Assembly (NCBI GenBank): GCA_030280995.1
Contig: JASXTE010000005.1
Coordinates: forward strand, 16,098,501 to 16,162,500
Origin: Hemileia vastatrix
Lineage: Eukaryota > Basidiomycota > Pucciniomycetes > Pucciniales > Zaghouaniaceae
DNA length: 64,000 bases
Direction of reading: 5' to 3'
Both the position numbers and the translations under genes were made by a program. Numbering within the stretch: the first letter of the stretch is position 1; every line of letters starts with the position of its first letter. Below the pieces are notes generated by a model. It did no database searches, had not been told where the DNA came from, and worked only from the letters and a program-made list of their open reading frames with translations. Below are positions 1 to 10,682 of this stretch, one piece after another.

Positions 1-458
1 CCATATATCCTTCCTCACCCCTCTCTCCAGCCTTTCCAACCCTTGCAGCCCCATTCCTCCCCTTTACCTCGCCTCCACAATTCTTGAACCCCAATTTCCT
101 CCCTTTCAACCCAGTCCCTATTTCTGTATATAAAAATAAAGTGTTAGGGAGAAATGGGGAGGTAAGCGAACTGGAAGGAGAGGAGAGGAGAGGGGTAGAG
201 AGGTGTGGAGAGGGAGAGGAAAATGTGGATAGGGGTTGAAAATGATGACGAAGGGAGTGAAAAGGTTGGGGAGAAGGATGAGGTGAGGATAAAGAAATAT
301 TTCAAAGGGAAAAGAGTGGGTATTCTTGAGAGGGAGTAAAAAAAGAAAATAAAAGAAGATAGTAATACAAATATACAAAAAATATAAAATATATAAAATA
401 TGTTACAAAGAGTGGGCACAGAAACTCCTTGAATCCTAAAAATCCACAACTCCTATAC

Positions 459-610
459 CTGGGAAGAAGGTAACGTTTCCTGGCCATTTTTGATAAAACG
501 ACAAAATCTTCTTCTAGATCAGAATCGGAATCAGAGTCCAAGAGCAGTTCAAGCGCCATGAAAGTCATTGCTTTATGTAATTTATCACGATTTGAAAGTG
601 AGGAAGGCAT
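459..610 (-). CDS. Putative first exon of a Harbinger-type (DDE_Tnp4) transposase, partial
   Basis: An ATG at 610 opens a frame with an acidic Ser/Asp stretch (about residues 25-35) and then MARKRYLLPR. Short acidic leaders followed by an M-x-R-x-RYL-x-R segment are common at the start of fungal DDE_Tnp4 (nuclease-family) transposases, which cut and paste PIF/Harbinger elements. A splice donor GTATAG follows directly after the last Arg codon (458 downward), which is why the exon is ended at 459. Beyond it the frame becomes Phe/Tyr/Leu-rich and looks intronic. No catalytic Asp/Asp/Glu residue is visible, because the rest of the gene is to the left of the window or in unrecognised exons. The assignment rests on this short motif plus the terminal sequence at 917 and is tentative. 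Confidence 0.38.
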
Positions 611-761
611 GACTCTTATATGATATGATATGAAGATGTAAGTGATGTACGATGTTTTGAGTTATGAAGTGTTATGCTGCGGAGTGCTGCGTATGAATGG
701 GATGATGCTGACAAATCAGTGAAATGGGACTTGATGGTGAAATCAGCACTTTTGGTTGAGA

Positions 762-900
762 AAGTGCGGATTTGAGTGAAATAAGTGACTTATTTCATTT
801 TGAAATCCACCAGTATTGGGGCTAGTGTGTTTTGGAAATCCGCACTTATTTAAGTGCGGATTTGGTCAAATTTAAGTGCGGATTTGTAAGTGCGGATTTG
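762..900. repeat. Subterminal repeats of the Harbinger-like element
   Basis: AAGTGCGGATTTG occurs directly at 762-774, 874-886 and 888-900. A perfect 13-bp inverted pair (836-848 and 851-863, spacer TT) can form a tight hairpin. Clustered short repeats just inside the terminus are typical transposase-binding regions of DNA transposons; the binding role is inferred. Confidence 0.7.
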
Positions 901-917
901 CCAGAACTGACACCCCC

Positions 918-1208
918 TAATATGAGCTTTATGTATACATATAAGCTTATGTATGTCAATAATTACTTAATATCACTTAAGATAAGTATATTATGACTCC
1001 ATTAACACCTTAATAAGTATTATTAGGCTATGGATAAGCTATTTAAACTAATATAATTTATATAATAGAGTAATAATTATATATATATGTGATATAATCA
1101 TATATATTATTATTTTAACCTTATTTTTAAGATATAAGCTTAATGTACTTAAAGTTATCTTATTTTAAGTATAAGAAATACTCAGTCCTAGGGATATCTA
1201 GGCTGACA
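918..1208 (-). mobile_element. Fragment of a C-type LTR
   Basis: Reverse complement matches the first ~290 bases of the LTR of element C (50675 onward), starting with TGTCAGCCTAGATATCCC at 1208. It is cut at 917/918 by the Harbinger-like element, so the remainder is presumably off the left edge. It interrupts or truncates the A-type LTR to its right, showing that C-type elements were active after element A inserted. Confidence 0.8.
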
Positions 1209-2437
1209 TATGGTTTAATTGTAATGATAAGGAATGTAGAAAACAAGGCCCAAAACCTCCCCCTTTTATACACAATAAGTTCCCCAATGAATCCCTTGAT
1301 TTACCAGTCCTATAAAGAGTTAATGACACCTCCATCCAGCTAATAGACATGTCTATCAACATCACAAGTGACCCATAACATAATTAGAAGTATATCACCC
1401 ACAAAAATCCTGTGATAATAGGGAAAATACATCAAAATTAAAGAATAAGTAAAAAAGAGAGTATATGCATATTATACATCAATATAAAAGACTAAGTAGG
1501 GAAAATTAAGGTTAATAAGAGCTTAATAACAAGGGGGGTTCACTGTAGAAATGATGGGGTTAATTCTGACATTATAATATGTGAAATTCCCATTCAAAAA
1601 TGACCAAAATTGACTGAGAAACCACCTAGAAACCCAAAAAAGGGTATGAGATGTGGGGTAACAACATGCAGTCCTTGGCAGGCGCTTGCACGGGTAAATC
1701 CTTGACTAATTTTAGGGGAATTTAAGTGTGGTAGTGAAATAAGGTGCCAAGAGTGAGGTTATTAATGAAATTAGTGCATATAAAGAGGGTCAATGCATTA
1801 TTAATTAGGCTAGGACACTAAATAAGCGCCTTTTGCCTATTTTAGTGTTTTTCCCCACAGTGGGCATAGAATGTGGGGTAATTATAGTGTGAAAAAGCTA
1901 ACTTTGCTAAAAATGAAGCTATTCACACAGGAAAAAAGCAGGCAGTATGTGGCCAGTACACAGAAGCCATTTCTGGCATAAAAAACACCAAATTTGAGAA
2001 GTGTTATTTTTATGCATTTAAATAGCCGAATCAATATTCCTAAATGAGAAAAATTGATCTTTCAAAGCGCAATTTTGATATTCTCAAATTTATGGCGCAT
2101 ATAGTCAACTTTTAAGTGAAATAAAGTGCATTTCTTGTATTTTGCATAAAACAGTGAAAATAACAGCTTTAAGTGTACTTAAAATTATGTAGCCTTATAC
2201 TTAAGGTTCTTAAGATTACCCTAACATATTCCAACTTAATATTAATTACATAAGACTTATAAAAGGTGGATATATGCATGTATATAAGGTGTTATAATGG
2301 CATATTTTGTATATTATCATAATTTTACTTATGTATATTGTTTGTGTACTCTTAATTATTATTACCATGTATAGTTCATGTGTTTAACATAGCTTATAAG
2401 TACTTTTTACTCAGTCCTGGGGATATACAGGCTGAAA
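1209..2437 (-). mobile_element. 3' LTR of element A, truncated
   Basis: Corresponds to about the first 1,230 bases of the 1,493-bp B-type LTR (compare 29793-31285), read on the minus strand from 2437. The last ~265 bases are missing or lie beyond the inserted C-type LTR. The terminal TGTCAG has decayed to TTTCAG. A TATA-like TATAAAAGG is still visible around 1260-1270. Confidence 0.82.
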
Positions 2438-2448
2438 CTCGCCCACCT
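2438..2448 (-). promoter_or_regulatory. Polypurine tract of element A
   Basis: Minus-strand AGGTGGGCGAG directly precedes the 3' LTR, the expected plus-strand DNA primer position. The same tract precedes the LTR of D (12185-12195), with AGGTGGGAGAG in B. Confidence 0.75.
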
Positions 2449-2618
2449 AAAAAAACAATAAAAAAATGATAAGTTATACATTTTTATTTATTTATTTGTT
2501 TAATTTTCAGGTATTCAGTTTAATTCTGTAGCATTAAAGATTATACTTTTAAGAAATAAAATATAATAAAATATTATTAGTACTGGTATTTTAACCCCTC
2601 AGCTTGTTGAACAGAAAT

Positions 2619-5600
2619 TTATTTCTGTTTAAATTTTTTAAGAAGGGTGGATAAATTAGAAATTTCTTTTTCAGGTATCCATTTATCAAATTCATTTGAT
2701 TTCCCTTTAAATCTTAATAAATACTCAGTTCCATTTTCTTTAGTAAGGATTCTTTTCTTGAGCATTTTTTCAATCTCTGCTTTTTCCACAATTTCTTCAG
2801 GTTGCTTTTTAGCCCTTCCCCTTCTTTTTGGAAATAGGTCAGGATCATTTGCATGGTAAGGTTTCAATAATGAGATATGGAAAACTGGATGTTTCCTATC
2901 ATATGGAGCATATAATATGACTTTCACTGCATTATTATCAACCATTTTGCTTACTACAAAAGGTCCTACAAAGGGATCCCTTAATTTAACATTACATTGA
3001 AAGTTAAAATGTAGTGTTGATATGAGGACTTCATCTCCCTTTTTGAATTCAAATTCTTTATGAGATTTATCCCACCTTTTCTTTTAATATTCAAATGCTT
3101 TTTGGATGCATTATTCTGCATGCTTTCTACACATTTGTTGCATATGAATAAAGGATTTAGTACCAGGGTGTATATCTAACCTTGGTAATTTATTTAAATG
3201 ATTTACTGGGGTATTTGGTATGTATCCCAGTCAGAGTTCAAATGGTTTCTTCTCTGTTACAGAATAAGTTGTGCTGTTATAAGAAAATTCAAGTCCAGGA
3301 ATTAATGTTACCCAGTCATGTGTGAATTTCTAATTGTATTTGTATTCTAATCCAAAGGCACAATATCTTCTGATCATGTCTTCAAGAGTTTATATCATTC
3401 TTTCAGCTAAGCCATCAGTATGTGGATGGTGTGCTGTAGACAATTTCAATTGACAACCTGATACTTCCATCAAAGATGCCCAGAACTCTGAAGTAAATTT
3501 AGGGTCTCTGTCAGAGATTATGGCTTTGGAGAACCCAGAAGTGTTCATCATTTGAGTCCACCATAGTAATTCCAAGTCTTTTGCAGATAACTCTTTATGG
3601 GTAGGGATAAATTTACACATTTTTGTTAATCTATCCACAATTACCCAGAAAGAATTGAAACTTTCTTTTCCTGCTAATGGCAAGCCAGTTACAAAATCTA
3701 TGTTTATAATCTCCCTTGGAGGATTTGGCTGCTCAATTTGTTGTACCAGCCCAGCTCTCTTCCCAGTTAATCTTTTAGATTTCTGACAAGAGTCACATGT
3801 TTCAATGTATTTTTGTACATCTTCTTTCATGTTTATCCACCAGGCTGTATTTTTAACTCTGGTTAATGTTTTGTTAAAATCAAAATGACCAGCTAAGATG
3901 TCATCATGACAAGTACTCAACATTAACTCTTTCATAGAAGTGGTATTACTATTACATTACTTAGCTATTTACTGTAATATATATATCGATCTTCAATTGA
4001 CAGTTTACCTTTTTCCAACACATTTCTATACTTTGGAGGAAAGGTTTTAATTAATGCACTCATGGAGGCATTAGCTGGATCATTTAGAATGGTAAACAGT
4101 TTAGTCAACTCTTTATCAGATGGATAGTTTTCCAATATAGTTTGCATAAACTACTCCTCTAAATCCACTATATAAATCCCAAATACATGTATAACCTCAT
4201 TTTCAGGTACATAAGCTGGGTTTTCAGTATCATTTGGAGAAGGACTTCTGGATAATAAATCCACTTTAGAATGCAATGTTCCTGCTCTGTGAGTGATTGT
4301 CATTCTTCCTCTGTACTCTTGTACAGTTAGTTGCCATCTAAAGATGTGCCTATTAGGTGTTTTCATGTTTAGCAATGATTTTACTGCACTGCAATCTGTT
4401 ATTAGTTCAAACTTCTTGTCTTCCAGATAGTAATGAAGTTTCTCCAAGGCCCACACCATGGCTAAAAAGTCCATTTGTGTGGCACCATACCTAAATTATG
4501 TCTTTCTTAAGTTTCTGGATATATAACAGATAACTATTTCAGATAATTTTCCATTTATTACCTGTTTTTGCTGTAAAGCAGCACCTAACCTTGTGAAGCT
4601 TGCATCAATGTACAAGATAAAAGGTAGGATGAAATCTGGCAGTCCATATATTGGAGCTGATATCAAAAATTCCTTTAATTTATTAAAGGCATGTTATCTT
4701 TCATTATTCCAAATGAAAGCCTCATTTTTCCTGATTAATGTTGTTAAAGGAGCTGCAATGGATTGGTAGTTTTTAATATACTGTCTATAATATCCACACA
4801 TACCCAAAAAACTTTGAACATCTTTTACATTCTTAGGTATACTAATTTTTTGATTGCTGCTACCTAATTCTGGTCAACACAAATTTGTAATCCAGATACA
4901 ACATGTCCAAGTGCTTTCAAAGCTTGAAATCCAAACTTACATATCTTTAATGCAATTGTCATATTAATTTCATCCATCTTTAAAAAGACTCTCTTCAGGT
5001 GATTTAAATGTTCATCATATGTCTTTGAAAACACTATGATGTCATCAATATACACCAACAGTCATCCTTCAACCATTTCCTGATGAAAGACACTATCCAT
5101 CAATTTTTGGAAGACTGAAGGCGCATTCCTTGGGCCGAATGGAATTCTCACATACTTATATATTCCCATGTGTGTGGTTATTTAGAAGTAATTTTGAGAA
5201 TTCTTTTCCACAGGAATCTGGTGGTAACCTTTGTTTCCATCCAGAAAGGAATTATATTTTTCTCCTTGTAAGGTAGCATGAATAGAATATATCCTTAGTA
5301 GAGGGTAAATATCATCTACAGTGTAAGTATTCAGAGCTCTATAATCACCGCATAATCTTGCCTTATCTTTTTCATAAGAGATTTATACTGGTGAAATAAC
5401 ACAATACTTAGGTGTTGTGTCTACTTTTTCAACAATACCCATTTCCAACAACATTTTTATATTGTCTTAAATATCTTTCCTTTTTTCAGGAGATGCTGGG
5501 AAAGGTTTCTTTTTCAAGCTTCTAGGAATATTATACAAGTCACAACTTAAAGATATTTTCATCTCATGGTCTTTGACCAATCCTAGCTCATTTGAACCAT

Positions 5601-6177
5601 GGGCAAATACCATAGGATAAGATTTGATCAATCTCAAAATATTGTCTTCTTCAATTTTTGAGAGTTGAGGACTGAAAGAGGCCTTTTAGATTTCATTGTC
5701 CAATTCTACCACTTCAGTGGTGGCTCTTCCACCTTGCAGCTGTTTCTCTCTAGGAGAAATCGAATACACTGAATTTTCAGAACATATCTTGAATTTTCTC
5801 TTACCATTCACACCTATAGTGAAGCAACTGTTTGCAGGATCTAGTTAAATGCCAAATTTTGTCAATAAGTCATTTCCAATAATAAAACAATCACTGCAAT
5901 TATTATTATCTATTACAACAAATTCACACACTGCTCTTACATATTAATTACTATACTTAAAGAACACAGCAGTTTTGTATTTAAAACTGAACCAAAAACC
6001 CTCCAGTTCTTTGTCTGTACAGGTTCTAGTTTTTCCTTATACTTACTGTCAAGTTTCATTAATGTATTAATAGAAACTACACTACCTGCAGCCTCAGTAT
6101 CAAGAATGGCATTCATTTCTCTTCCACATATAATAACAGGTTCTCTGATAGGTGTTATTTTGTAAGTATCATGAGAT
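2619..6177 (-). pseudogene. Element A pol remnant (protease, RT, RNase H, integrase, chromodomain)
   Basis: Several short frames together give a chromovirus pol. In order on the minus strand: aspartic protease near 6090, where the active site reads DTE instead of DTG; reverse transcriptase with YIDD near 5045; RNase H around 4150-4600; integrase around 3390-3935 with the zinc-binding H-H-C-C set (GHFD, CDSCQKSK), the catalytic SDRDPKF region and TDGLAERM; and a C-terminal chromodomain at 2619-2760 (YLLRFKGK, KWIPEKEI). Many stops and frameshifts separate the pieces and the protease Gly is lost, so it is non-functional. It is closest to the copies in B and D in this window. The 5' part of the gene continues at 10096 beyond the copia insertion. 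Confidence 0.85.
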
Positions 6178-6290
6178 TGTTGCGTGGTGTCAGCCAACAG
6201 AACTCCGGAAAGAACTGGAGAGCTGGAGATGCCGCAACAAAAGTATATCTACATCATGACTAAGTACATAGGGTGCTTAAGCACATAACA
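6178..6290 (-). repeat. 3' LTR of the copia element
   Basis: 113 bp, TGTT...AACA, differing from the 9978-10090 copy at only a few positions. This suggests a fairly recent insertion relative to its decayed host element A. Confidence 0.9.
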
Positions 6291-6304
6291 TCCCCCCCAC
6301 TTAG
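6291..6304 (-). promoter_or_regulatory. Polypurine tract of the copia element
   Basis: Minus-strand CTAAGTGGGGGGGA lies immediately upstream of the 3' LTR, as required for plus-strand priming. Confidence 0.8.
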
Positions 6305-6420
6305 TCATTCAAACTATTCCAACACCAACTCCAAACCAATAAATAAAATAAAGTAGAAGAAAAATGTATATATAAAAAAATATCCCCCCCAGTTACTTAA
6401 AAACCTAATAACCTCTGCTA

Positions 6421-9400
6421 TTAACCCACACATACATCTTTCCTCCTTAACATAGTTAGAGATGGGCCCAGTGCTTTAGTGAGAATTTCAGCACACATTT
6501 GAGCTGTTGGAACCCATTCTAAGATAGCTTTCTTGAGGAAAAGTTGTTCATTCACAAAGTAGTGACATCTGTCTATGTGTCTAGTCCGCTTGTTTCCAGG
6601 GTTTTCCTTTGCATTAGCCACTTCTCCTTTATTATCACAGTAAAGTTTGACAGGTGGAAAGTCGGGGAAGAGATCCTTGAGTAAATTTGAGATCCAAATT
6701 GCATCTTTCATTCCACCACTGAGAGAAACATATTCAGCAGTCATAGATGAGTCACTAACTGTTAGTTGACGCCTTGAAGACCAGACAACAGGGCAACCAT
6801 TAAGAAGTAGGAGATGACCACTCTGAGCTCTTGCAAATTCCTTGTTATTCCAAGTGGAATCAGTGAAAGAAAGTAATTCAAGAGGGCTATCTCTGTCAGG
6901 ATGAAGATGTAAAGAGAGTTTTGCAGTATGTTGAACATAGCGCAAAAGATGATTGAGGGCAATCCAGTGTTTTGAAGTTGGTTTAGAGGAGAATCTAGCA
7001 AGGAAATTAACTGGAAAAGAAAGATCTGGCCTTGTTGCAACCGCCACATAACTGAGAGCGCCAAGTATGGAGAGATATTTGGTGGTGTCAATTGCATCTT
7101 CTTCATCCTTTGCTGTTTCTATGACCAATCCATGAGGTAGAGATGACCTAGTGGTGAGGCCAGAAGGATTGTGTGTCCTCAAAATCTTCTCAATAAGTTG
7201 AAAATTGTTGAGATTGAAACCCTCTGGGACTTCCTTGATACTGACACCAACAATTCCATCTACCTTCTCATTCCATTTCACTTTCAAAGAACCATCCAAG
7301 CCATCCTCCAATTCCTTCAGAACCTTCTCACTACTACAAGTAACAATTCCATCATCTACATGAATCCACACAACTCCCAAAGAATCCTTCTTTCTAAGAG
7401 CATAAAAGCTTTTGTCATACTGACTAGCTTTATAACCAAGATCGTCAAGCTTGCTGGCAATATGAAGCCACCAACATCTTGCTGCTTGCTTTGTACCATA
7501 GAGAGCTTTCTTGAGGCTTAGAGCATTGTCTTTATCCTTCAGTTGATAACCTTCAGGAGGGCGTACCCAAATTGCTTCATCAATAGGGCTATGAAGATAA
7601 GCTGCTGTAACATCAAAAGATTTGATTGGCCATTGGTGATAAGCTGCAAGAGTTAGAAGGACATGTTGGGAGGCAAAAGTAGCAGTGGGAGCAAATGTCT
7701 CAGTAAAGTCAATCCCATATTTCTGAAGAAAACCTTTTGCCACATAGCGAGCCTTGTAAGTAGGAGAAGTTGAAGAAGGATTTTTGATGGTGAAGACCCA
7801 TTTTGCATTAGTGATCTTGGCGCCAGGAGGCAATTTTTCTTCATACCACACATCCATGTCCTCCATGTTTTTCAATACTCTTTTGCAAGCTTGTTCCCAT
7901 TTTTGGCGATCAGAGGAAAGCATAGCTTGCAGGTGAGTTCTTGGGATGATAGAAGATTGAGTCATACCATTTTTTGCAATAACAAAGACATCTTTTTCCT
8001 GAGCAAGAAGAGTTTCTTCATCTTTGAAATCCCCTAGCTTTTTGTGGTTGAGGATGTGTTCAAGTGATCCTTTTGATGGTAATTCAGATGGTGATGGAGG
8101 TGGTGGAGTATCATAGGCAGCATCGTGGGAAGGAAGATTGTCACCAGGGAATTTTGCCATTGCAGATTCAAAGAAGGTGTTTGTCTCTTCATGCCAAAAG
8201 ATCCATCCAGCATTGTTCAAAGAATAACCTACAAATCTACAAATCAAAGCACGTTGATCCAGTTTTCAGCGAGTTTCTTTATGGATGTGGACATAAGCAG
8301 TTTCACCAAAAATCCTGAAGTTGGAGTAGTTTGGGTCACAGTTGTGCATCAGATGAAGAGGAGTCTTGTCACCAGTTTTGACATTAGGGAGCCGGTTGTG
8401 GACATGAGCTGCCCATTTGTAAGCAAGACCCCAGAAACTTTCAGGAAGATCACTAGCAAGAAGGATAGTGTTGGCCATATCTCCAACAGTGCGGTTGAAT
8501 TGTTCAGCAGTGCCATTTTGCTCATGATGGTAGGGACAAGTAATTTTGTGAGTTGCTCCAATTTCATCCAGTATTTGAGCCATCTGTTTACTATGCATTT
8601 CACCTCCATCAGTGCGCAGAGCTTGAAGTTTCTTGCCAGTGACATTTTCTAGCTTTTTATAAAAGGAGACAAAAGCCAAAGTAGCATCAGATTTAGCTTT
8701 GAGCAGAAATACTTCACCATATGAGGTTGAACTTTCTCTAAACAACGCTGCCCATCTAGCACCACAAATAGTGGGATCTTTAGGACCAATCAAGTCACTG
8801 ACAATAAGACTCATCAAAGATTCTGGTCATGTTTCTCGTGATGCTGTTGCTGTTCTTGTACTTTTCGCTATGGCACAGTCTTCACAGTTGATTGAACCAG
8901 GTGGAATTGACAGGGGAAGGCCAGGTCCCAATGATTGACGAATGACTTGTTTAATAATTTTTTCGCTGGCATGCCCAAGTTGTCTGTGCCAATCCATGAG
9001 AGATCCTTTCATAGCTGGAGGGCGTTTAATTACTTCATTTTTTTTTACAGTACGCAAGAAGGAAGGATGAAATAAATAGGTGGAAGAGTGAGAAGAAGGA
9101 GAAGAGGAGGTACTTGTTGATATATTCAAGTCAATCTTATCAGCATATGTTTGGAGTGCTTTCAAGTTAGCAGCTTCTATTTCAGACATTTGGAAGTTGC
9201 TGTCAGATTTACGCTGCAGGGTGTGGTACAATTTGTGTGGTCGCCAATGAGTTTCAATGTCACATTGCAAGCTGGGAGTACAGGCATAGTACATGAGGTT
9301 GAATGAAATCATTTCGGCATCCTGGTTTAGTGTGTCGTCATTGGTTGGTGTGTATTCAAAACCCACAGCATAATCAATAGTACCCACAACATTTTTGACT

Positions 9401-9609
9401 AGAAAAAGGATGGTTTGGTTCCATTCATCCCATTTGGTGTCCATCATGCCCAGTTTAGGAATTTCATTAGTAGCATCAGATACCAGACGTAAGATCTCTA
9501 GGCATTCTTTCATCCTGCTTAGACTATTTACAGGATTTGGAATGTACAGGGAATGATTCAGACAAGAGGGGGAAGATAAAAGAGAGTGAGAAGAAGGTAG
9601 CGCAGCCAT
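6421..9609 (-). pseudogene. Copia Gag-Pol: short gag, pre-integrase, integrase, RT, RNase H; two in-frame stops
   Basis: One frame runs from ATG 9609 (MAALPSSH) to the stop at 6421 and is interrupted only by TGA codons at 8827-8829 and 8266-8268. The first ~170 residues resemble copia gag. A Ser-rich linker then leads straight into the GAG_pre-integrs zinc finger (WHRQLGH, CEDC). Integrase follows with VSDLIGP (first Asp), LRTDGG (second Asp) and HEQNGTAEQ (Glu). The reverse transcriptase has FDVTAAYL and an active site reading HVDD instead of YVDD; RNase H ends with LTKALG. The gag zinc knuckle and the protease DTGA box are absent, consistent with an internal deletion, so this copy could not process its own polyprotein. 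Both stops could arise from CGA by a C-to-T change, or from TGG. Confidence 0.88.
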
Positions 9610-9913
9610 AGTTGGGTGCACTAAAAGTTGCAGTAGAGGGGACACAAGGGTGGGGGGAAGTTTCTGAGGTAAAGGGGAGATTTCCGAGAGGGTGGGGTAG
9701 GTAAGGGAGAGATTTTAGGGAGTGGGGGGTTTTCAAGGCAAAAGTAGTGGGGGAGAATGAGTAATGAGATGATGATGATGATTTTTTTGTTTAACCAGCG
9801 CAAAAATAGATAAGTTGTTAGACTACGCTGGGGGTCTTTTGGCTACTAGCGCTGCGCTTGTGCTAAACGCTGTGGAGTAACTAGCGACTGACGTTTCAGT
9901 GCCCGCGGGAACA

Positions 9914-9923
9914 GCCCATAACC
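9914..9923 (-). promoter_or_regulatory. Primer-binding site matching the initiator-tRNA anticodon arm
   Basis: Minus-strand GGTTATGGGC directly follows an LTR end (AACA at 9924). Copia-type elements are known to prime from an internally cut initiator methionine tRNA using this sequence. It follows the partial LTR tail copy at 9924-9962, not the complete LTR at 9978. Confidence 0.7.
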
Positions 9924-10090
9924 TGTTGCGCAGTGTCAGCCAACAGAACTCCGGAAAGAACCATTTCATTACTTACCTGTTGCGCGGTGTCAGCCAACAG
10001 AACTCCGGAAAGAACCGGAGAGCTGGAGATGCCGCAACAACAGTATATCTACATCATGACTAAGTACATAGGGTGCTTAAGCACATAACA
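9924..10090 (-). repeat. 5' LTR of the copia element with a duplicated tail
   Basis: The complete 113-bp LTR is 9978-10090. Its terminal ~39 bases are repeated at 9924-9962, separated by 15 bases (9963-9977). The 3' LTR has no such extension, so the two LTRs are asymmetric (167 versus 113 bp). After the full LTR the minus strand reads GGTAAGT, a splice-donor match. Confidence 0.8.
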
Positions 10091-10095
10091 GAGAT

Positions 10096-10682
10096 ACATC
10101 TTTAATTATTTCAGCTTCTTCAATGGAAGTTAAAGATGTATCTGTATGTGGTATAGAATCATTCAGGAACATAATATCCTGTTCTAATACAAATATCTCA
10201 TTTTCATCATCACTGTAAGAATTGTTACTTTTACAATCCTCACTAGATTCCACGTTCTCATCTTCATGATTACTTGGTTCAGAATTTTGTGAGGTTTCAA
10301 TAACATTAATTCTTTTCTTACAAATGTGACCCTTAACCCAAGGTTCATTACATTTATAACAAGTGTTGTTTTCTTGTCTTTTAGGGACAAGGGGAGCTGA
10401 AGGTTTTTTCTTCTCCTCTGGTAACTTGTAGTAGGTTTTACTATGTCAACACTTTTTTTGTAATTATTATACTTGGTTTCATATTTGTGGTTTAATAATA
10501 TTTCATTGCATATATTAATGAACCCAGAGGTATCTCTGATGGTTTCAGTTCTAGCTAAAATAATGTCTCTAACTGATATAGGCAATTTGTATATTATTTT
10601 CTCTTTCCACTCATCATAATCCATTTTTGGATCCATAGCTTTCATGATTTTTATTAAATTCATTAAAAAGACCATGGGTTTA
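10096..10682 (-). pseudogene. Element A gag remnant with zinc knuckle
   Basis: Minus-strand frame matching gag of element B from KPMVFLMNL onward (compare 25448-26050): the conserved MDPKMDYDEWKEKI and KLPISVRDI segments, then a C-C-H-C knuckle readable in a shifted frame near 10320-10360. It starts abruptly at the end of the LTR (TGTAAG, 10683), so the N-terminal half of gag, ORF1, ORF2 and the primer site are all missing. At least one frameshift lies near 10430. The final codons meet the copia insertion at 10095. Confidence 0.85.

Larger units (their letters stand above)
1..917 (-). mobile_element. End of a PIF/Harbinger-like DNA transposon, continuing past the window start
   Basis: Read on the minus strand, the segment starts GGGGGTGTCAG at 917 and is flanked by TAA (918-920), which fits the 3-bp TWA target site of PIF/Harbinger elements. 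Subterminal copies of AAGTGCGGATTTG follow, then a possible transposase first exon. The sequence to the right is C-type LTR, so this element inserted into that LTR. The opposite terminus is outside the window, so the inverted repeat and the duplication cannot be confirmed. Positions 1-458 are pyrimidine-rich on the minus strand and I see no clear exon there. Confidence 0.45.
6178..10090 (-). mobile_element. Ty1/copia retrotransposon inserted in element A
   Basis: Bounded by 113-bp LTRs (6178-6290 and 9978-10090, TGTT...AACA) and flanked by a perfect GAGAT duplication (6173-6177 and 10091-10095). Removing the element and one GAGAT restores the gag-protease reading of element A, so insertion came after A. 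At 3.9 kb it is short for copia because the end of gag, the zinc knuckle and the protease are missing. Confidence 0.92.

Noticed and set aside
7171..7521. Plus-strand frame across the copia RT region
   Set aside because: Antisense shadow of the well-supported copia polyprotein.
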